From an uncultured Prevotellaceae bacterium (GTDB taxonomy: Bacteria > Bacteroidota > Bacteroidia > Bacteroidales > Bacteroidaceae), in NCBI GenBank assembly GCA_900315455.1, contig OMZE01000001.1, positions 186,001 through 250,000 of the forward strand: a stretch of 64,000 nt of DNA, written 5' to 3'. The notes beneath the pieces were generated by a model, which did not search any database, had not been told where the DNA came from, and saw only the letters and a program-made list of their open reading frames with translations. Made by a program: the position numbers and the translations under genes. Of this stretch, positions 17,535-26,137 are shown one piece after another. How positions within the stretch are numbered: the first letter of the stretch is position 1; each line of letters opens with the position of its first letter.

Positions 17535-19289
17535 ATGAGAAAACACTTGTTTCTCCTCTTGGCATTGCTCGCTGTTTCCACAGCGGGCAATGCTCAGGTT
17601 TCTTGCCTGAACATCGGCTATTGCGACGGGCAGGTGAGCAAGACCGTGCATAAGGAGTTCTGCTCTAACGACAAGGATGTGTGGGTGAGCGGTGCCATCT
17701 GGCTGCCTGCCAGCGATATCAATGTGTGTGCGGGTAATGAACTCAAAGCCATCAGGGCCGGACTGGCGCAGAAAATCAGTATCGACACCATGTGTGTGTG
17801 GGTGCGTGAATCCCTCGAGGGCAACAACCTGGCAGAAGGGGGAATTCCCAAGGCCGACATACAAAAAGGGTGGAACGAGATAGCGCTCAACAGTCCTTTA
17901 GCCCTGGATGGCACCAACACGACTGGACTCTATATCGGCTATGCCTATCACCAGACCTCGGTAAATCAAGGCTTGTCGGTGCTGCTCGAACCCACGCCTA
18001 ACGCGCTCTTCGTGAAACATGGTGACGGGGAGTGGGCCGACCGTTCCGATGAGGGCCTGCTCTGCGTCGAAGGATTGGTATATGGCGACAACCTGCCCAA
18101 GTTCAACTTGCGCCTTGCCTCCATCGATGCTCCTGATTTCTTCATACTCGATAAGGGTAAAATGACTGTTTCGGGTGTGGTGAAAAACCTTGGTGTGGAA
18201 ACCGTCACGGGCTTCGACCTGGAAATCAAGGTAGATGGCATCGACGAGGTGTACACAGCACATATCGACTCTGTGCTTGCTTTCCAGGATGTAAAGCCTT
18301 TTGTGTTTGAAGTGGCACCAGCCATACAACAGATGGGCAGTGGACGTATCACCGCCACCATCGTAAAACTCAATGAGGGCGATGACTTGAACATGGCCGA
18401 CAACTCGGCGTCTGACGAGTTCGAAACCGTGGAGCACGACTATTCGCGCGTGGTGCTCATCGAAGAGTTCACCACCGAGGAATGTGTCAACTGTCCGCGT
18501 GTGGCAGGCTATATCCACGAATTGCTCGATGATGAGGCCTACAAAGACGTGGTGCTGGCAGTGTGCCATCATGCCGGCTATTACACCGATTGGCTTACGG
18601 TGCCCTGTGCATCGGATTATCTGTGGTATTATAATGAAGGTGGTTCGACCTATGCTCCGGCTATCATGATCGATAGATGGACACGTAACAACGCCAATAC
18701 CCCTGTTTTCAATCCCACATCAGTAGACCAGATCAAGTCGTTGGTCAATACTCGGCTTGCCAAGACAGCACTTGTCTCTGTCAAGATAGATGCTGAGGTA
18801 ATAGAAGAAACCAGCCAGGTGAAGGTGACTGTGACCGGCAACCGCTCAAAAGAAGACTTCACCGTCAATCCTGCGCGCATCACGGTGTTCTTGGTGGAGA
18901 ACAACCTCGCTCAACGCCATCAAGCAGGTGCTACTGCCGACTTCATGCACCATCATGCCACACGAAAGGTAAACAGCACCTGGGGGGATGTGCTGGAATG
19001 GAATGGCAATGACTATACTTACGAATGTACGCTCGACCTCAGGGCCGACTATGTGCGTGAGAACCTGCAACTCATTGCCATGATCTACGACTACGACAGC
19101 GCTGATGCCACCAAGAACGAGGTGGCCAATGCGGGCACGCTCTACTATGCCGACTTCACCACTACTGGTATCTCCGACATCGTGAGCGACAATACCGAAA
19201 CGACCATTTACGACCTCTGCGGCCGTCGTGTGGTGAATCCTCAGAAGGGCATCTATGTCGTTGGTGGAAAGAAAATGGTGATGAAATAA
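17535..19289 (+). CDS. Secreted Omp28-related protein with thioredoxin-like fold
   Basis: The 584-residue protein has a signal peptide (MRKHLFLLLALLAVSTAGNA), a beta-rich N-terminal half, a CARDB-like segment (about 200-290), and an Omp28/thioredoxin-like domain beginning VVLIEEFTTEECVNCPRVAG. The CxxC pair is C317/C320. Such proteins are outer-membrane or secreted proteins in Porphyromonas and Prevotella; a redox role is suggested by the CxxC but not established. The C-terminus, IYDLCGRRVVNPQKGIYVVG followed by a short basic end, is the Prevotella-style sorting signal (D-L-x-G-R-R...K-G-x-Y). It is the third gene of the protease operon. Confidence 0.8.
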   Translation: MRKHLFLLLALLAVSTAGNAQVSCLNIGYCDGQVSKTVHKEFCSNDKDVWVSGAIWLPASDINVCAGNELKAIRAGLAQKISIDTMCVWVRESLEGNNLAEGGIPKADIQKGWNEIALNSPLALDGTNTTGLYIGYAYHQTSVNQGLSVLLEPTPNALFVKHGDGEWADRSDEGLLCVEGLVYGDNLPKFNLRLASIDAPDFFILDKGKMTVSGVVKNLGVETVTGFDLEIKVDGIDEVYTAHIDSVLAFQDVKPFVFEVAPAIQQMGSGRITATIVKLNEGDDLNMADNSASDEFETVEHDYSRVVLIEEFTTEECVNCPRVAGYIHELLDDEAYKDVVLAVCHHAGYYTDWLTVPCASDYLWYYNEGGSTYAPAIMIDRWTRNNANTPVFNPTSVDQIKSLVNTRLAKTALVSVKIDAEVIEETSQVKVTVTGNRSKEDFTVNPARITVFLVENNLAQRHQAGATADFMHHHATRKVNSTWGDVLEWNGNDYTYECTLDLRADYVRENLQLIAMIYDYDSADATKNEVANAGTLYYADFTTTGISDIVSDNTETTIYDLCGRRVVNPQKGIYVVGGKKMVMK

Positions 19290-19328
19290 AAAGAAATCTC
19301 TCTCATCAAACTTTTTTTATATTTTTTG

Positions 19329-19358
19329 CCCCAAAAGTCTTTCAACAGACTTTTGGGG
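19329..19358. terminator. 12-bp hairpin between convergent genes
   Basis: CCCCAAAAGTCT (19329-19340) pairs perfectly with AGACTTTTGGGG (19347-19358) around a 6-nt loop. It sits between the plus-strand Omp28-like gene and the minus-strand gene at 19447. No U-run follows on either strand, so it may act as an mRNA 3'-end stabiliser rather than a classic terminator. Confidence 0.55.
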
Positions 19359-19388
19359 CGATTGGTTTATCGGCAGAAGGCCGATGAA

Positions 19389-19412
19389 GATTAAAGATTA
19401 AAGATTAAAGAT
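19389..19412. repeat. Tandem heptamer GATTAAA, three and a half copies
   Basis: GATTAAA is repeated at 19389, 19396 and 19403, followed by GAT. It lies in the convergent intergenic region and is comparable in period to the units at 10645-10703. Confidence 0.8.
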
Positions 19413-19446
19413 GAAAACAATTGTACCTTGCACTTTCCTTCAAATC

Positions 19447-20115
19447 TTATCCCAAAATCTTGAGTATCTGCTTGTCGCTCGCTTGGGGAAGCAGACTCTT
19501 GAAATGGGAGAAGAGCCGTTCCCTTGATTCCTCGGGCGAATGCTCACAATGGCAAGCCTCTTCGCCCAACAGATTTTCGGGAGTGGTGAGCAGTGACCAA
19601 CCCCAGCCATATTCGTGACCGTGCTTGTCGATGGGGTAGACAAAATCCTCGGTGATGATGTGGCATCCCATTTGCAGACGTGTGATGAAACTGTCGAACC
19701 TTCCCCGCATCTTCGGACCGTTGAACGCACAGGCGGCACGCAACTCACGGGTTATCAGGCTGCCGTTCTTTCGAAGGGTCATGAGAATGGCTTCTTCAAT
19801 AGAGCCTTCCTCGGGTGCGGGATGCCTGCTGCGGCGATAGTTGAGGAAATCCGGCCACCATTCACGGCTGATGAAGCCGGCTTTCTTGTCGAAGAACTTG
19901 CCATATACGCAACCGCCTTCCCTCACTATCTCACCTTTCCATTTCCATAGAGGCCAGTCCCAGCCTCCATCAGGGAGCAACACGTAACGGCAGTCGTCGC
20001 TCACCACTTCTTCGGCAGAGAAGCCTCGGATGCCGCTGTAGAGTAGGGGAAGGAAACCTATCTCATGGATATAGTCCACCAATTGGGCACTGCTGTAAAT
20101 CTCTTTGATGTTCAT
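19447..20115 (-). CDS. AlkZ/YcaQ-related winged-helix protein
   Basis: The 222-residue cytoplasmic protein has no signal or membrane segment. Conserved-looking blocks are RYVLLPDGGWDWPLWKWKG, GFISREWWPDFLNYRRSRHP, EEAILMTLRKNGSLITRELR (a winged-helix stretch), and LQMGCHIITEDFVYPIDKHG. I recall similar Bacteroidales proteins being labelled AlkZ-related, after the DNA glycosylase AlkZ that opens interstrand crosslinks. At 222 residues it is well short of full AlkZ (about 400), and the catalytic QxQ motif of that family is not evident. It is alone on its strand, with a consensus promoter at 20150-20180. Nuclease or glycosylase activity is unproven. Confidence 0.55.
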   Translation of the reverse strand: MNIKEIYSSAQLVDYIHEIGFLPLLYSGIRGFSAEEVVSDDCRYVLLPDGGWDWPLWKWKGEIVREGGCVYGKFFDKKAGFISREWWPDFLNYRRSRHPAPEEGSIEEAILMTLRKNGSLITRELRAACAFNGPKMRGRFDSFITRLQMGCHIITEDFVYPIDKHGHEYGWGWSLLTTPENLLGEEACHCEHSPEESRERLFSHFKSLLPQASDKQILKILG

Positions 20116-20149
20116 AATATATGATGCCTGTGGTTTTTATCACCTACCG

Positions 20150-20180
20150 CAAAGTTAGTGCAAGGCGAGCGAAAAGCAAA
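20150..20180 (-). promoter_or_regulatory. Promoter of the AlkZ-like gene inside repeat unit 1
   Basis: TTTG (20177-20180), 19 nt and TAACTTTG (20150-20157) match the consensus. The -33 box sits in the arm of an A/T-rich hairpin: GAAAAGCAAAACAAAA at 20171-20186 faces TTTTTTGTTTTCTTTTC, ending about 20210. Confidence 0.75.
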
Positions 20181-20316
20181 ACAAAAGACGAAGTTTTTTG
20201 TTTTCTTTTCCGAGCCGCCGCCTAACTTCGACTGAAAGTCAAAGAGTGCAAGGCGAGTGAAAATCCAAAAGAATCAAAGATTATTTTGGTTTTCCGAGCC
20301 GCCGCATAACTTCGAC
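20151..20316. repeat. Two tandem ~85-bp degenerate repeat units carrying promoter and hairpin
   Basis: The unit order is TGCAAGGCGAG, then an A-rich/T-rich hairpin, then CCGAGCCGCCGC, then TAACTTCGAC. The landmarks fall at 20159, 20210 and 20223 in unit 1 and at 20247, 20294 and about 20307 in unit 2. In unit 2 the -7 box (TAACTTTG in unit 1) has decayed to CTCTTTG. The unit-1 copy drives the AlkZ-like gene. The remaining sequence to 20603 holds the SusC promoter region. Confidence 0.85.
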
Positions 20317-20430
20317 CTTTATATATACTGACATTTTTTTTGAGTGAAACAATATTGTTAAATTATCCAAAAAGTATCAAAAATTATTTAATTCGCAAGT
20401 TGTCTTTCATTGCATTTGCGACAAAATATT

Positions 20431-20438
20431 TACTTTTG
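20431..20438 (+). promoter_or_regulatory. Likely -7 element and long leader of the SusC/SusD operon
   Basis: TACTTTTG fits TAnnTTTG but has no TTTG 19 nt upstream, which would fit a promoter needing an activator or ECF sigma factor. The implied leader is about 160 nt (20445-20603) and can form a small AAACG/CGTTT hairpin near 20487-20501. I see no other gene between 20317 and 20603. Confidence 0.45.
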
Positions 20439-20603
20439 AAAACTATTTAAACAAAACTACTGAAACAACGGGAAAGCGATGAGTAACAAACGTCTTCCGT
20501 TTACTTTCTTAGGCTGATTGGAATCAAGGTGCTTCGGATGCGAGGTGCCCACTATGATATGAACCTATATAATAAACTCTAAGTAACACTAAAACAATCA
20601 TTT

Positions 20604-23600
20604 ATGCATTTACCAACAAAAAGAGCCTTCATGGCCCTGTGCTTGAGCCTGTTTTGCTTTGTGGCGTTTGCCCAAAAGACCATCACAGGCACAGTAAAAG
20701 ATGCGTCTGGCGAACCGCTCATCGGTGCCACCGTCTCGTTGGGCGGAGCCAATGGTGTCATAACCGACATCGATGGCAACTTCTCGCTCGCTGGTGTCGA
20801 CAATGGTGCCACACTCACCATTTCCTACATCGGATACCAGACGAAAACCTTGAAAGTAGGTAACCAGAACAACTTTAACATCGTGCTGGAGAGCAACGAC
20901 AAGTCGCTCGACGAAGTGGTGGTCGTGGGTTACGGAACGATGAAACGCCGCGACCTTACCGGTGCAGTGGCATCGGTGACCGGTGAGAAACTGGCTGCCA
21001 ACCCCGTATCCACCGTAGCAGAAGCCCTTCAGGGTCAACTCCCCGGTGTGAACGTCATCTCACAGGACGGCCGTCCAGGCGGTTCTACTTCCATCCGCGT
21101 ACGTGGCGGTGGCTCCATCACCCAGTCGAATGAACCCTTGTTCGTTGTTGACGGTGTACAGGTGTCGAGCATCGATGACATTCCTGCCGACAATATCGAG
21201 AGCATCGATGTGCTTAAAGATGCTGCTTCTACCGCCATCTACGGTGCAGCAGGTGCCAATGGTGTTATCCTCATCACCACCAAAGGTGCGAAAGAAGGAA
21301 AGGTAACCGTGAAATACAATGTGTATTATCAGGTGAAATCGAACCCCGCCAATCTCGATGTGATGAGTGCCTACGACCATGTGCTGCATCAGTGGAGTTA
21401 TGCCACGGCACTCGGTTCCACCTATGCCAATAATGTGGCAAAGTTCTACGGACTAGGTTCTGAGTATGGAAACCATATCAATGAGTACAAGAACCAGAGT
21501 GCGCACAATTGGATGGACGATGTGATGCGTACCGGTGCCGTGTGGAACCACGATGCATCAGTGAGCGGCGGCAGCGAACACACCAAGTATTATGGCAGTT
21601 TGAGTTACACCCACGACAAGGGCATCCTTATCAATTCTGGTTTCCGCCGCTGGTCGGGTAACTTCAAACTCGCACAGGACATCACCAAGAACCTCACCTG
21701 GAACCTAGACGCCCGCTACAGCGAGATGCAGTTTAAGGGCAGCCAGTATGGGTATGCCACACAGGCCTACACCTTCAACCCCATTGACAACCCGCTCGGT
21801 TCTGGCGACCCCGCCGACCTCGGAATGGGTAGCGCCAGTGCAGAGCAGGAATACAACCCCGTCAATGTCATCAACGACTATGAGAACATGCGTCGCAGAT
21901 ACCGCTTAGGTGTGAACAATGCGCTGACATGGAAAATTTTCAAGGGGCTCACAGCCAAAACCGAACTCTTCCTCAGCCGTAACTGGAGCGAGTCGCAGAA
22001 CTGGCAGGGTGGTACCACCAACGGACAGAGTTACAACCTTGCCAAAGTACAGAATGGCAACGGCTACAACACCCGTTGGGACACCACGCTGAGTTACGAT
22101 GTCCAGGGACTTGGCGACAACCACAAACTCAACATCATGTTGGGTAATGAGGTAAAGTCGAGCAAATCGTCATACAACTACATCCAGGGAACTGGCTATC
22201 CCAAAGAGTGGGATATGGACCGCGTGTTCGCCAATATCGGTTCGTCCAACTCTTCTGTACCCGGTGATGAGGTCTACAGTTTTGTCGGTGAACCCACCCA
22301 CAACATCTCATGGTTCGGGCGTGCCAACTACTCACTCTTCGACAGATATCTCCTCACGCTTACCTTCCGTGCCGACGGTTCGTCGAAGTTCAGCGGCGAC
22401 AACAAATGGGGCTATTTCCCTGCTGCCGCTGCCGCATGGCGACTGAGCGATGAACCCTTCATGGAGGGCACTCGCGACTGGCTCGACAACCTCAAGATTC
22501 GCTTGTCGTATGGTACATCAGGAAACGACGGCATCGACGGCAGTCTTTTCACCACGACATGGAACACGGGAACAGCGGTCATCAATGGTGAGAACGTCAA
22601 TATCTACCAGCCCGGTGCATGTCTTGGCAATCCCGACTTGAAGTGGGAGACCACCGTATCGAGAAACTTCGGTATCGACTTCGGATTTGCCCGCCGCTTG
22701 AGGGGTAGCCTTGAGTTGTACTGGAATACTACCAAGGATGTTCTCATGCGCGTGCCTTGCGACCCGAGCACCGGTTTCTCCTACCAATATCAGAATATCG
22801 GCCAGACCTCCAACAAGGGTATTGAACTCTCACTGGCCTACGATATCATCAAGTCGAAAGACTTCAACCTCAACTTCGGCATGACCCTCAACCACAATAA
22901 GAACAATGTGGATGAACTCATGGAGGGCGTTATCGCCAGCGCACACACCAACTGGGGGTCCACGATGCGTATCCCCAACTACGACTACTTCGTGACCGTG
23001 GACGAGCCCATCGGACTTATCCAGGGATTCAATAGCCTCGGCTTCTACACCGTCGACGACTTCAACGTCAGCAATGGCGTGTGGACACTGAAAGACGGCA
23101 TTGCCGACTGCGAGGTTGGCAACTATGTTGGTGGCAGTTACTACAACCTGCCCGAAGGCCAGAAAGCATTCCCCGGCATGGCCAAGTTTGAGGATACCGA
23201 CGGCGATGGCAAGGTGACCACCGACGATGCCACTATCGTTGGCCGTACACAGCCCACGCTCACCGGCGGTTTCAACTTCAATGGCAATTACAAGAACTTC
23301 GACTTCGCCCTCAACTTCACCTATCAGATTGGAGGCGATGTATACAACGCCAACGTCATGCACTCCATGATGGGCAACAAGGACACCGGTCTCGGACAGG
23401 GCCGTCTTGCCGAGGTGGGTGATACCTGGCACATGTTCGATGTTGATGGCAGCGGCAATCTCTTTGCAGTCACCGAGCCGGCGGCTCTCAGCGCGCTTAA
23501 TGCAGGAGCCAAGTACGCACTGCCTTTCTCGGAGTATGGTATCGTCAATTCCGAGTTCATAGAAGATGCTTCTTATCTCCGCCTGCAGACGATCACCGTG

Positions 23601-23831
23601 GGATACACATTCCCGTCGCAACTCACACAGCGCATAGGTGTCAGCAGGGCACGACTCTATTTCACCGCGGGCAACCTCTTCTGCCTCAAAGGCTACAGCG
23701 GTCTTGACCCCGACGTCAACGTCAGTCCCAATGCCGACAGCAGTTACAGCGGTTTCCCAACACCGAACTACGATTTCCGCTCCTATCCGAAATCGCGGAC
23801 TTTCACCTTCGGTCTTAACGTAACATTCTAA
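20604..23831 (+). CDS. SusC/RagA-type TonB-linked outer-membrane transporter
   Basis: The 1075-residue protein has a signal peptide (to about residue 23, CFVAFAQ) and an N-terminal CarboxypepD_reg-like domain (about 25-110, ITGTVKDASGEPLIGATV). The TonB-box region DEVVVVGYGTMKRRDLTGAV follows, then the plug with RVRGGGSITQSNEPLFVVDG, and a long beta-barrel ending KSRTFTFGLNVTF. SusC proteins import oligosaccharides or peptides across the outer membrane with a SusD lid. The partner gene is 19 nt downstream. No glycoside hydrolase or regulator lies beside this pair, so the substrate cannot be guessed. Confidence 0.95.
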   Translation: MHLPTKRAFMALCLSLFCFVAFAQKTITGTVKDASGEPLIGATVSLGGANGVITDIDGNFSLAGVDNGATLTISYIGYQTKTLKVGNQNNFNIVLESNDKSLDEVVVVGYGTMKRRDLTGAVASVTGEKLAANPVSTVAEALQGQLPGVNVISQDGRPGGSTSIRVRGGGSITQSNEPLFVVDGVQVSSIDDIPADNIESIDVLKDAASTAIYGAAGANGVILITTKGAKEGKVTVKYNVYYQVKSNPANLDVMSAYDHVLHQWSYATALGSTYANNVAKFYGLGSEYGNHINEYKNQSAHNWMDDVMRTGAVWNHDASVSGGSEHTKYYGSLSYTHDKGILINSGFRRWSGNFKLAQDITKNLTWNLDARYSEMQFKGSQYGYATQAYTFNPIDNPLGSGDPADLGMGSASAEQEYNPVNVINDYENMRRRYRLGVNNALTWKIFKGLTAKTELFLSRNWSESQNWQGGTTNGQSYNLAKVQNGNGYNTRWDTTLSYDVQGLGDNHKLNIMLGNEVKSSKSSYNYIQGTGYPKEWDMDRVFANIGSSNSSVPGDEVYSFVGEPTHNISWFGRANYSLFDRYLLTLTFRADGSSKFSGDNKWGYFPAAAAAWRLSDEPFMEGTRDWLDNLKIRLSYGTSGNDGIDGSLFTTTWNTGTAVINGENVNIYQPGACLGNPDLKWETTVSRNFGIDFGFARRLRGSLELYWNTTKDVLMRVPCDPSTGFSYQYQNIGQTSNKGIELSLAYDIIKSKDFNLNFGMTLNHNKNNVDELMEGVIASAHTNWGSTMRIPNYDYFVTVDEPIGLIQGFNSLGFYTVDDFNVSNGVWTLKDGIADCEVGNYVGGSYYNLPEGQKAFPGMAKFEDTDGDGKVTTDDATIVGRTQPTLTGGFNFNGNYKNFDFALNFTYQIGGDVYNANVMHSMMGNKDTGLGQGRLAEVGDTWHMFDVDGSGNLFAVTEPAALSALNAGAKYALPFSEYGIVNSEFIEDASYLRLQTITVGYTFPSQLTQRIGVSRARLYFTAGNLFCLKGYSGLDPDVNVSPNADSSYSGFPTPNYDFRSYPKSRTFTFGLNVTF

Positions 23832-23850
23832 ACAAAAGGAGATAACATCA

Positions 23851-25968
23851 ATGAAAAACAAGATATTAGCATTAGCGTTGATCGCTACCGGAACGGTAGC
23901 ACTGAACTCTTGCGGCGACTTCCTTGAGACCAACTCACTCTCCAATGCAGATGCCGAGTTCGTGTTCTCCAACATGACCACCGCACGGGCCGCAATGGAC
24001 GGTGCCTACAGTGCCTGGCATGGTGCCGTCAGTTCGCATGTCTTCGGCGACGGTCTGTTCTATGCGCTCGATATCGCCGGTTCCGACATCATGCGCCATC
24101 CTGAGAAATATGCCAACCAGCCATTGCGCCATGTGCCTGAGAGTTTCTACACCAACGGCACGGCTGCTGCCGACTACGACCCCGTGGGATACGGCAAAGA
24201 GGCTCCCAACAGCCCCTACAGTGTGCTCTTCTCTGTCATCGGAAAGGCCAATGCCGTGACATCGGCCATAGAGAGCACGAGTGGCTTCGAAGAGATGATA
24301 TCCGGAGGAAAACCCACCGACATGAGTCAACTCTACGGTGAGGCTGTGGCACTTAGGGCTACCTGCTTCCGTGAACTCATCAAATACTACGGCGACGTGC
24401 CTTATCAGAGTGTGATGGGACAGCCTGCAGGCCGTCTCTCTCCACGCGACTCCATCTACGACGTGATTATCGCCGACCTCATCCGTGTTGAGCCGCTGAT
24501 GACGCCTGTGGGAAAAGACAAGCGCTTCTTCTCGCAGACTTATGTCGACGGACTGATTGGGCGTCTGGCTCTCGAGGCCGGTGGCTACCAGACCCGTCGC
24601 GGAGATATCAACTATGTCGACGGCAAGGGCAGCGCCCTCACCTTTGAGACTATTGGCGCTCCCAACAACAACGCCAACTATGGCCGCCGGGCCGACTGGC
24701 AGAACCTTTACCAGATTGCCAAGACCTATTTCCAGGCAGCCATCGACCATGCGGGAACGGCAAAACTCGTCACCGTCGACCCACGCTCGGCAGCCAACGG
24801 CCGCCAGTTCGGCAACCCCTACCAGTATTTCTTCGAACAACTTCATGGCGATGATGCGGCATATGCCGACGAGTCGATTTACGAAGAGCCGTTCCAGCAG
24901 GGAGCCAGTGGCAACGATCCCCGCTCATATTCTCTCGGCCGTCCGTCGGCAGGTGGTGGCAGCAATGCCTATCCTTGCAAGGCCTATGGCCAGGGACGTA
25001 TCAATCCCGCTTTCTACTATGGCGTGTTCGACCCCAACGACCTGCGCCGCGACGTGGCATGCGCCGTCACCGGTTCCACCGGCAAGGGCTATGAAAAACT
25101 GATACCTTTCACACCTGGTTCAACAGCCAATGGCGGCGGTATCTCCTGCAACAAGTTTGATGAGAACCGCCAGAGCACCGTCTGGACGAAGAACCAGCGG
25201 CGTTCGGGCATCAATGCTCCCTATATGCGCATGTCGGAAATCTATCTGGGTCTGGCTGAGGCAGCAGCCGCGCTGGGCGACAACGCCACAGCCCGTCAGT
25301 ATCTTAAGATTATCCGCGACCGTGCTTTCGGTGGCGACGGCAAGGTGGATGAGTTCATCTCCAAGGAAGGCTCTGTGCTCAAGGCTGTCATCGACGAGCG
25401 TGGATTTGAGTTTGCCGGCGAGGGTGACCGTCGTTTCACCCTTATCCGCACAGGTCTGATTGCTGAGAAAATCAAGCAGATTAAAGAATTGCAGACCGCT
25501 ATGGTCAATGGCCTGAAAACCAACGGATACTACACCTTCGAAAATGGCAACACTATCTCGGCTTTTGTATGGACAAAGATGGTAGATGCCAAGGCAATTT
25601 ACGGTCACCGGCTCACCGCACAGTGTCCGAAGGGCCAGGAGAGCGACCCCGTGCTCTATCCCTCATGGCGCGGACAGAACGACGACTGGGAGAGTTATGG
25701 TCTGAGTTATGGTGGAAATACTGCCACCAACCTTGCCATCAAAGGTCTGTTCACCCGTCTGACCGATGCTGAAGTCGCCGAACTCGAGGCCGATGGCTAT
25801 GTCAAGACCGATTGGGGCAAAGGCATCATCGACAATGAGGACGAGTACACCACTTACCTCTTCTACAAGTACGATTACAATACCGCTCCCATCTATCTGT
25901 TCCCCTTCTCGCCGAACACCATGGCAACAGGTGGGTTCACCAACGGCTACGGATTTACCAACAACTAA
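23851..25968 (+). CDS. SusD/RagB-family surface nutrient-binding lipoprotein
   Basis: The 705-residue lipoprotein has lipobox ALNSC, with the acylated cysteine at residue 21 followed by GDFLE. SusD landmarks include the N-terminal DAEFVFSNMTTARAAMDGAY, the TPR region with ALRATCFRELIKYYGDVPYQ, and C-terminal PYMRMSEIYLGLAEAAAALG and VIDERGFEFAGEGDRRFTLI. At 705 residues it is longer than the usual 500-600, mostly in loops between 250 and 430. It caps the SusC transporter at the cell surface. A bidirectional terminator follows at 26013-26050. Confidence 0.95.
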   Translation: MKNKILALALIATGTVALNSCGDFLETNSLSNADAEFVFSNMTTARAAMDGAYSAWHGAVSSHVFGDGLFYALDIAGSDIMRHPEKYANQPLRHVPESFYTNGTAAADYDPVGYGKEAPNSPYSVLFSVIGKANAVTSAIESTSGFEEMISGGKPTDMSQLYGEAVALRATCFRELIKYYGDVPYQSVMGQPAGRLSPRDSIYDVIIADLIRVEPLMTPVGKDKRFFSQTYVDGLIGRLALEAGGYQTRRGDINYVDGKGSALTFETIGAPNNNANYGRRADWQNLYQIAKTYFQAAIDHAGTAKLVTVDPRSAANGRQFGNPYQYFFEQLHGDDAAYADESIYEEPFQQGASGNDPRSYSLGRPSAGGGSNAYPCKAYGQGRINPAFYYGVFDPNDLRRDVACAVTGSTGKGYEKLIPFTPGSTANGGGISCNKFDENRQSTVWTKNQRRSGINAPYMRMSEIYLGLAEAAAALGDNATARQYLKIIRDRAFGGDGKVDEFISKEGSVLKAVIDERGFEFAGEGDRRFTLIRTGLIAEKIKQIKELQTAMVNGLKTNGYYTFENGNTISAFVWTKMVDAKAIYGHRLTAQCPKGQESDPVLYPSWRGQNDDWESYGLSYGGNTATNLAIKGLFTRLTDAEVAELEADGYVKTDWGKGIIDNEDEYTTYLFYKYDYNTAPIYLFPFSPNTMATGGFTNGYGFTNN

Positions 25969-26012
25969 TCCCCGAAAGTCATACCATGGTGGAGGAATCC
26001 ATGGAACCAAAC

Positions 26013-26050
26013 AAAAATCGAGGGCGCTGATGACGGCGCCCTCGATTTTT
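26013..26050. terminator. Bidirectional intrinsic terminator
   Basis: AAAAATCGAGGGCGC (26013-26027) pairs perfectly with GCGCCCTCGATTTTT (26036-26050), loop 8 nt. The flanking A- and T-tracts make it a terminator on both strands, serving the SusC/SusD operon and the convergent putA gene. Confidence 0.92.
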
Positions 26051-26137
26051 AAGTATCATATGCAGGGAAAAACTGGCTTTATGGTTTTCTCAGAGTTTTC
26101 GTTTCTCTGTGTTGAATTGGGTATCTGGTAATAGATA

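Noticed and set aside
22830-23981. 383-codon minus-strand frame over the SusC/SusD junction
   Set aside because: Antisense to two unmistakable genes, with no recognisable motifs.
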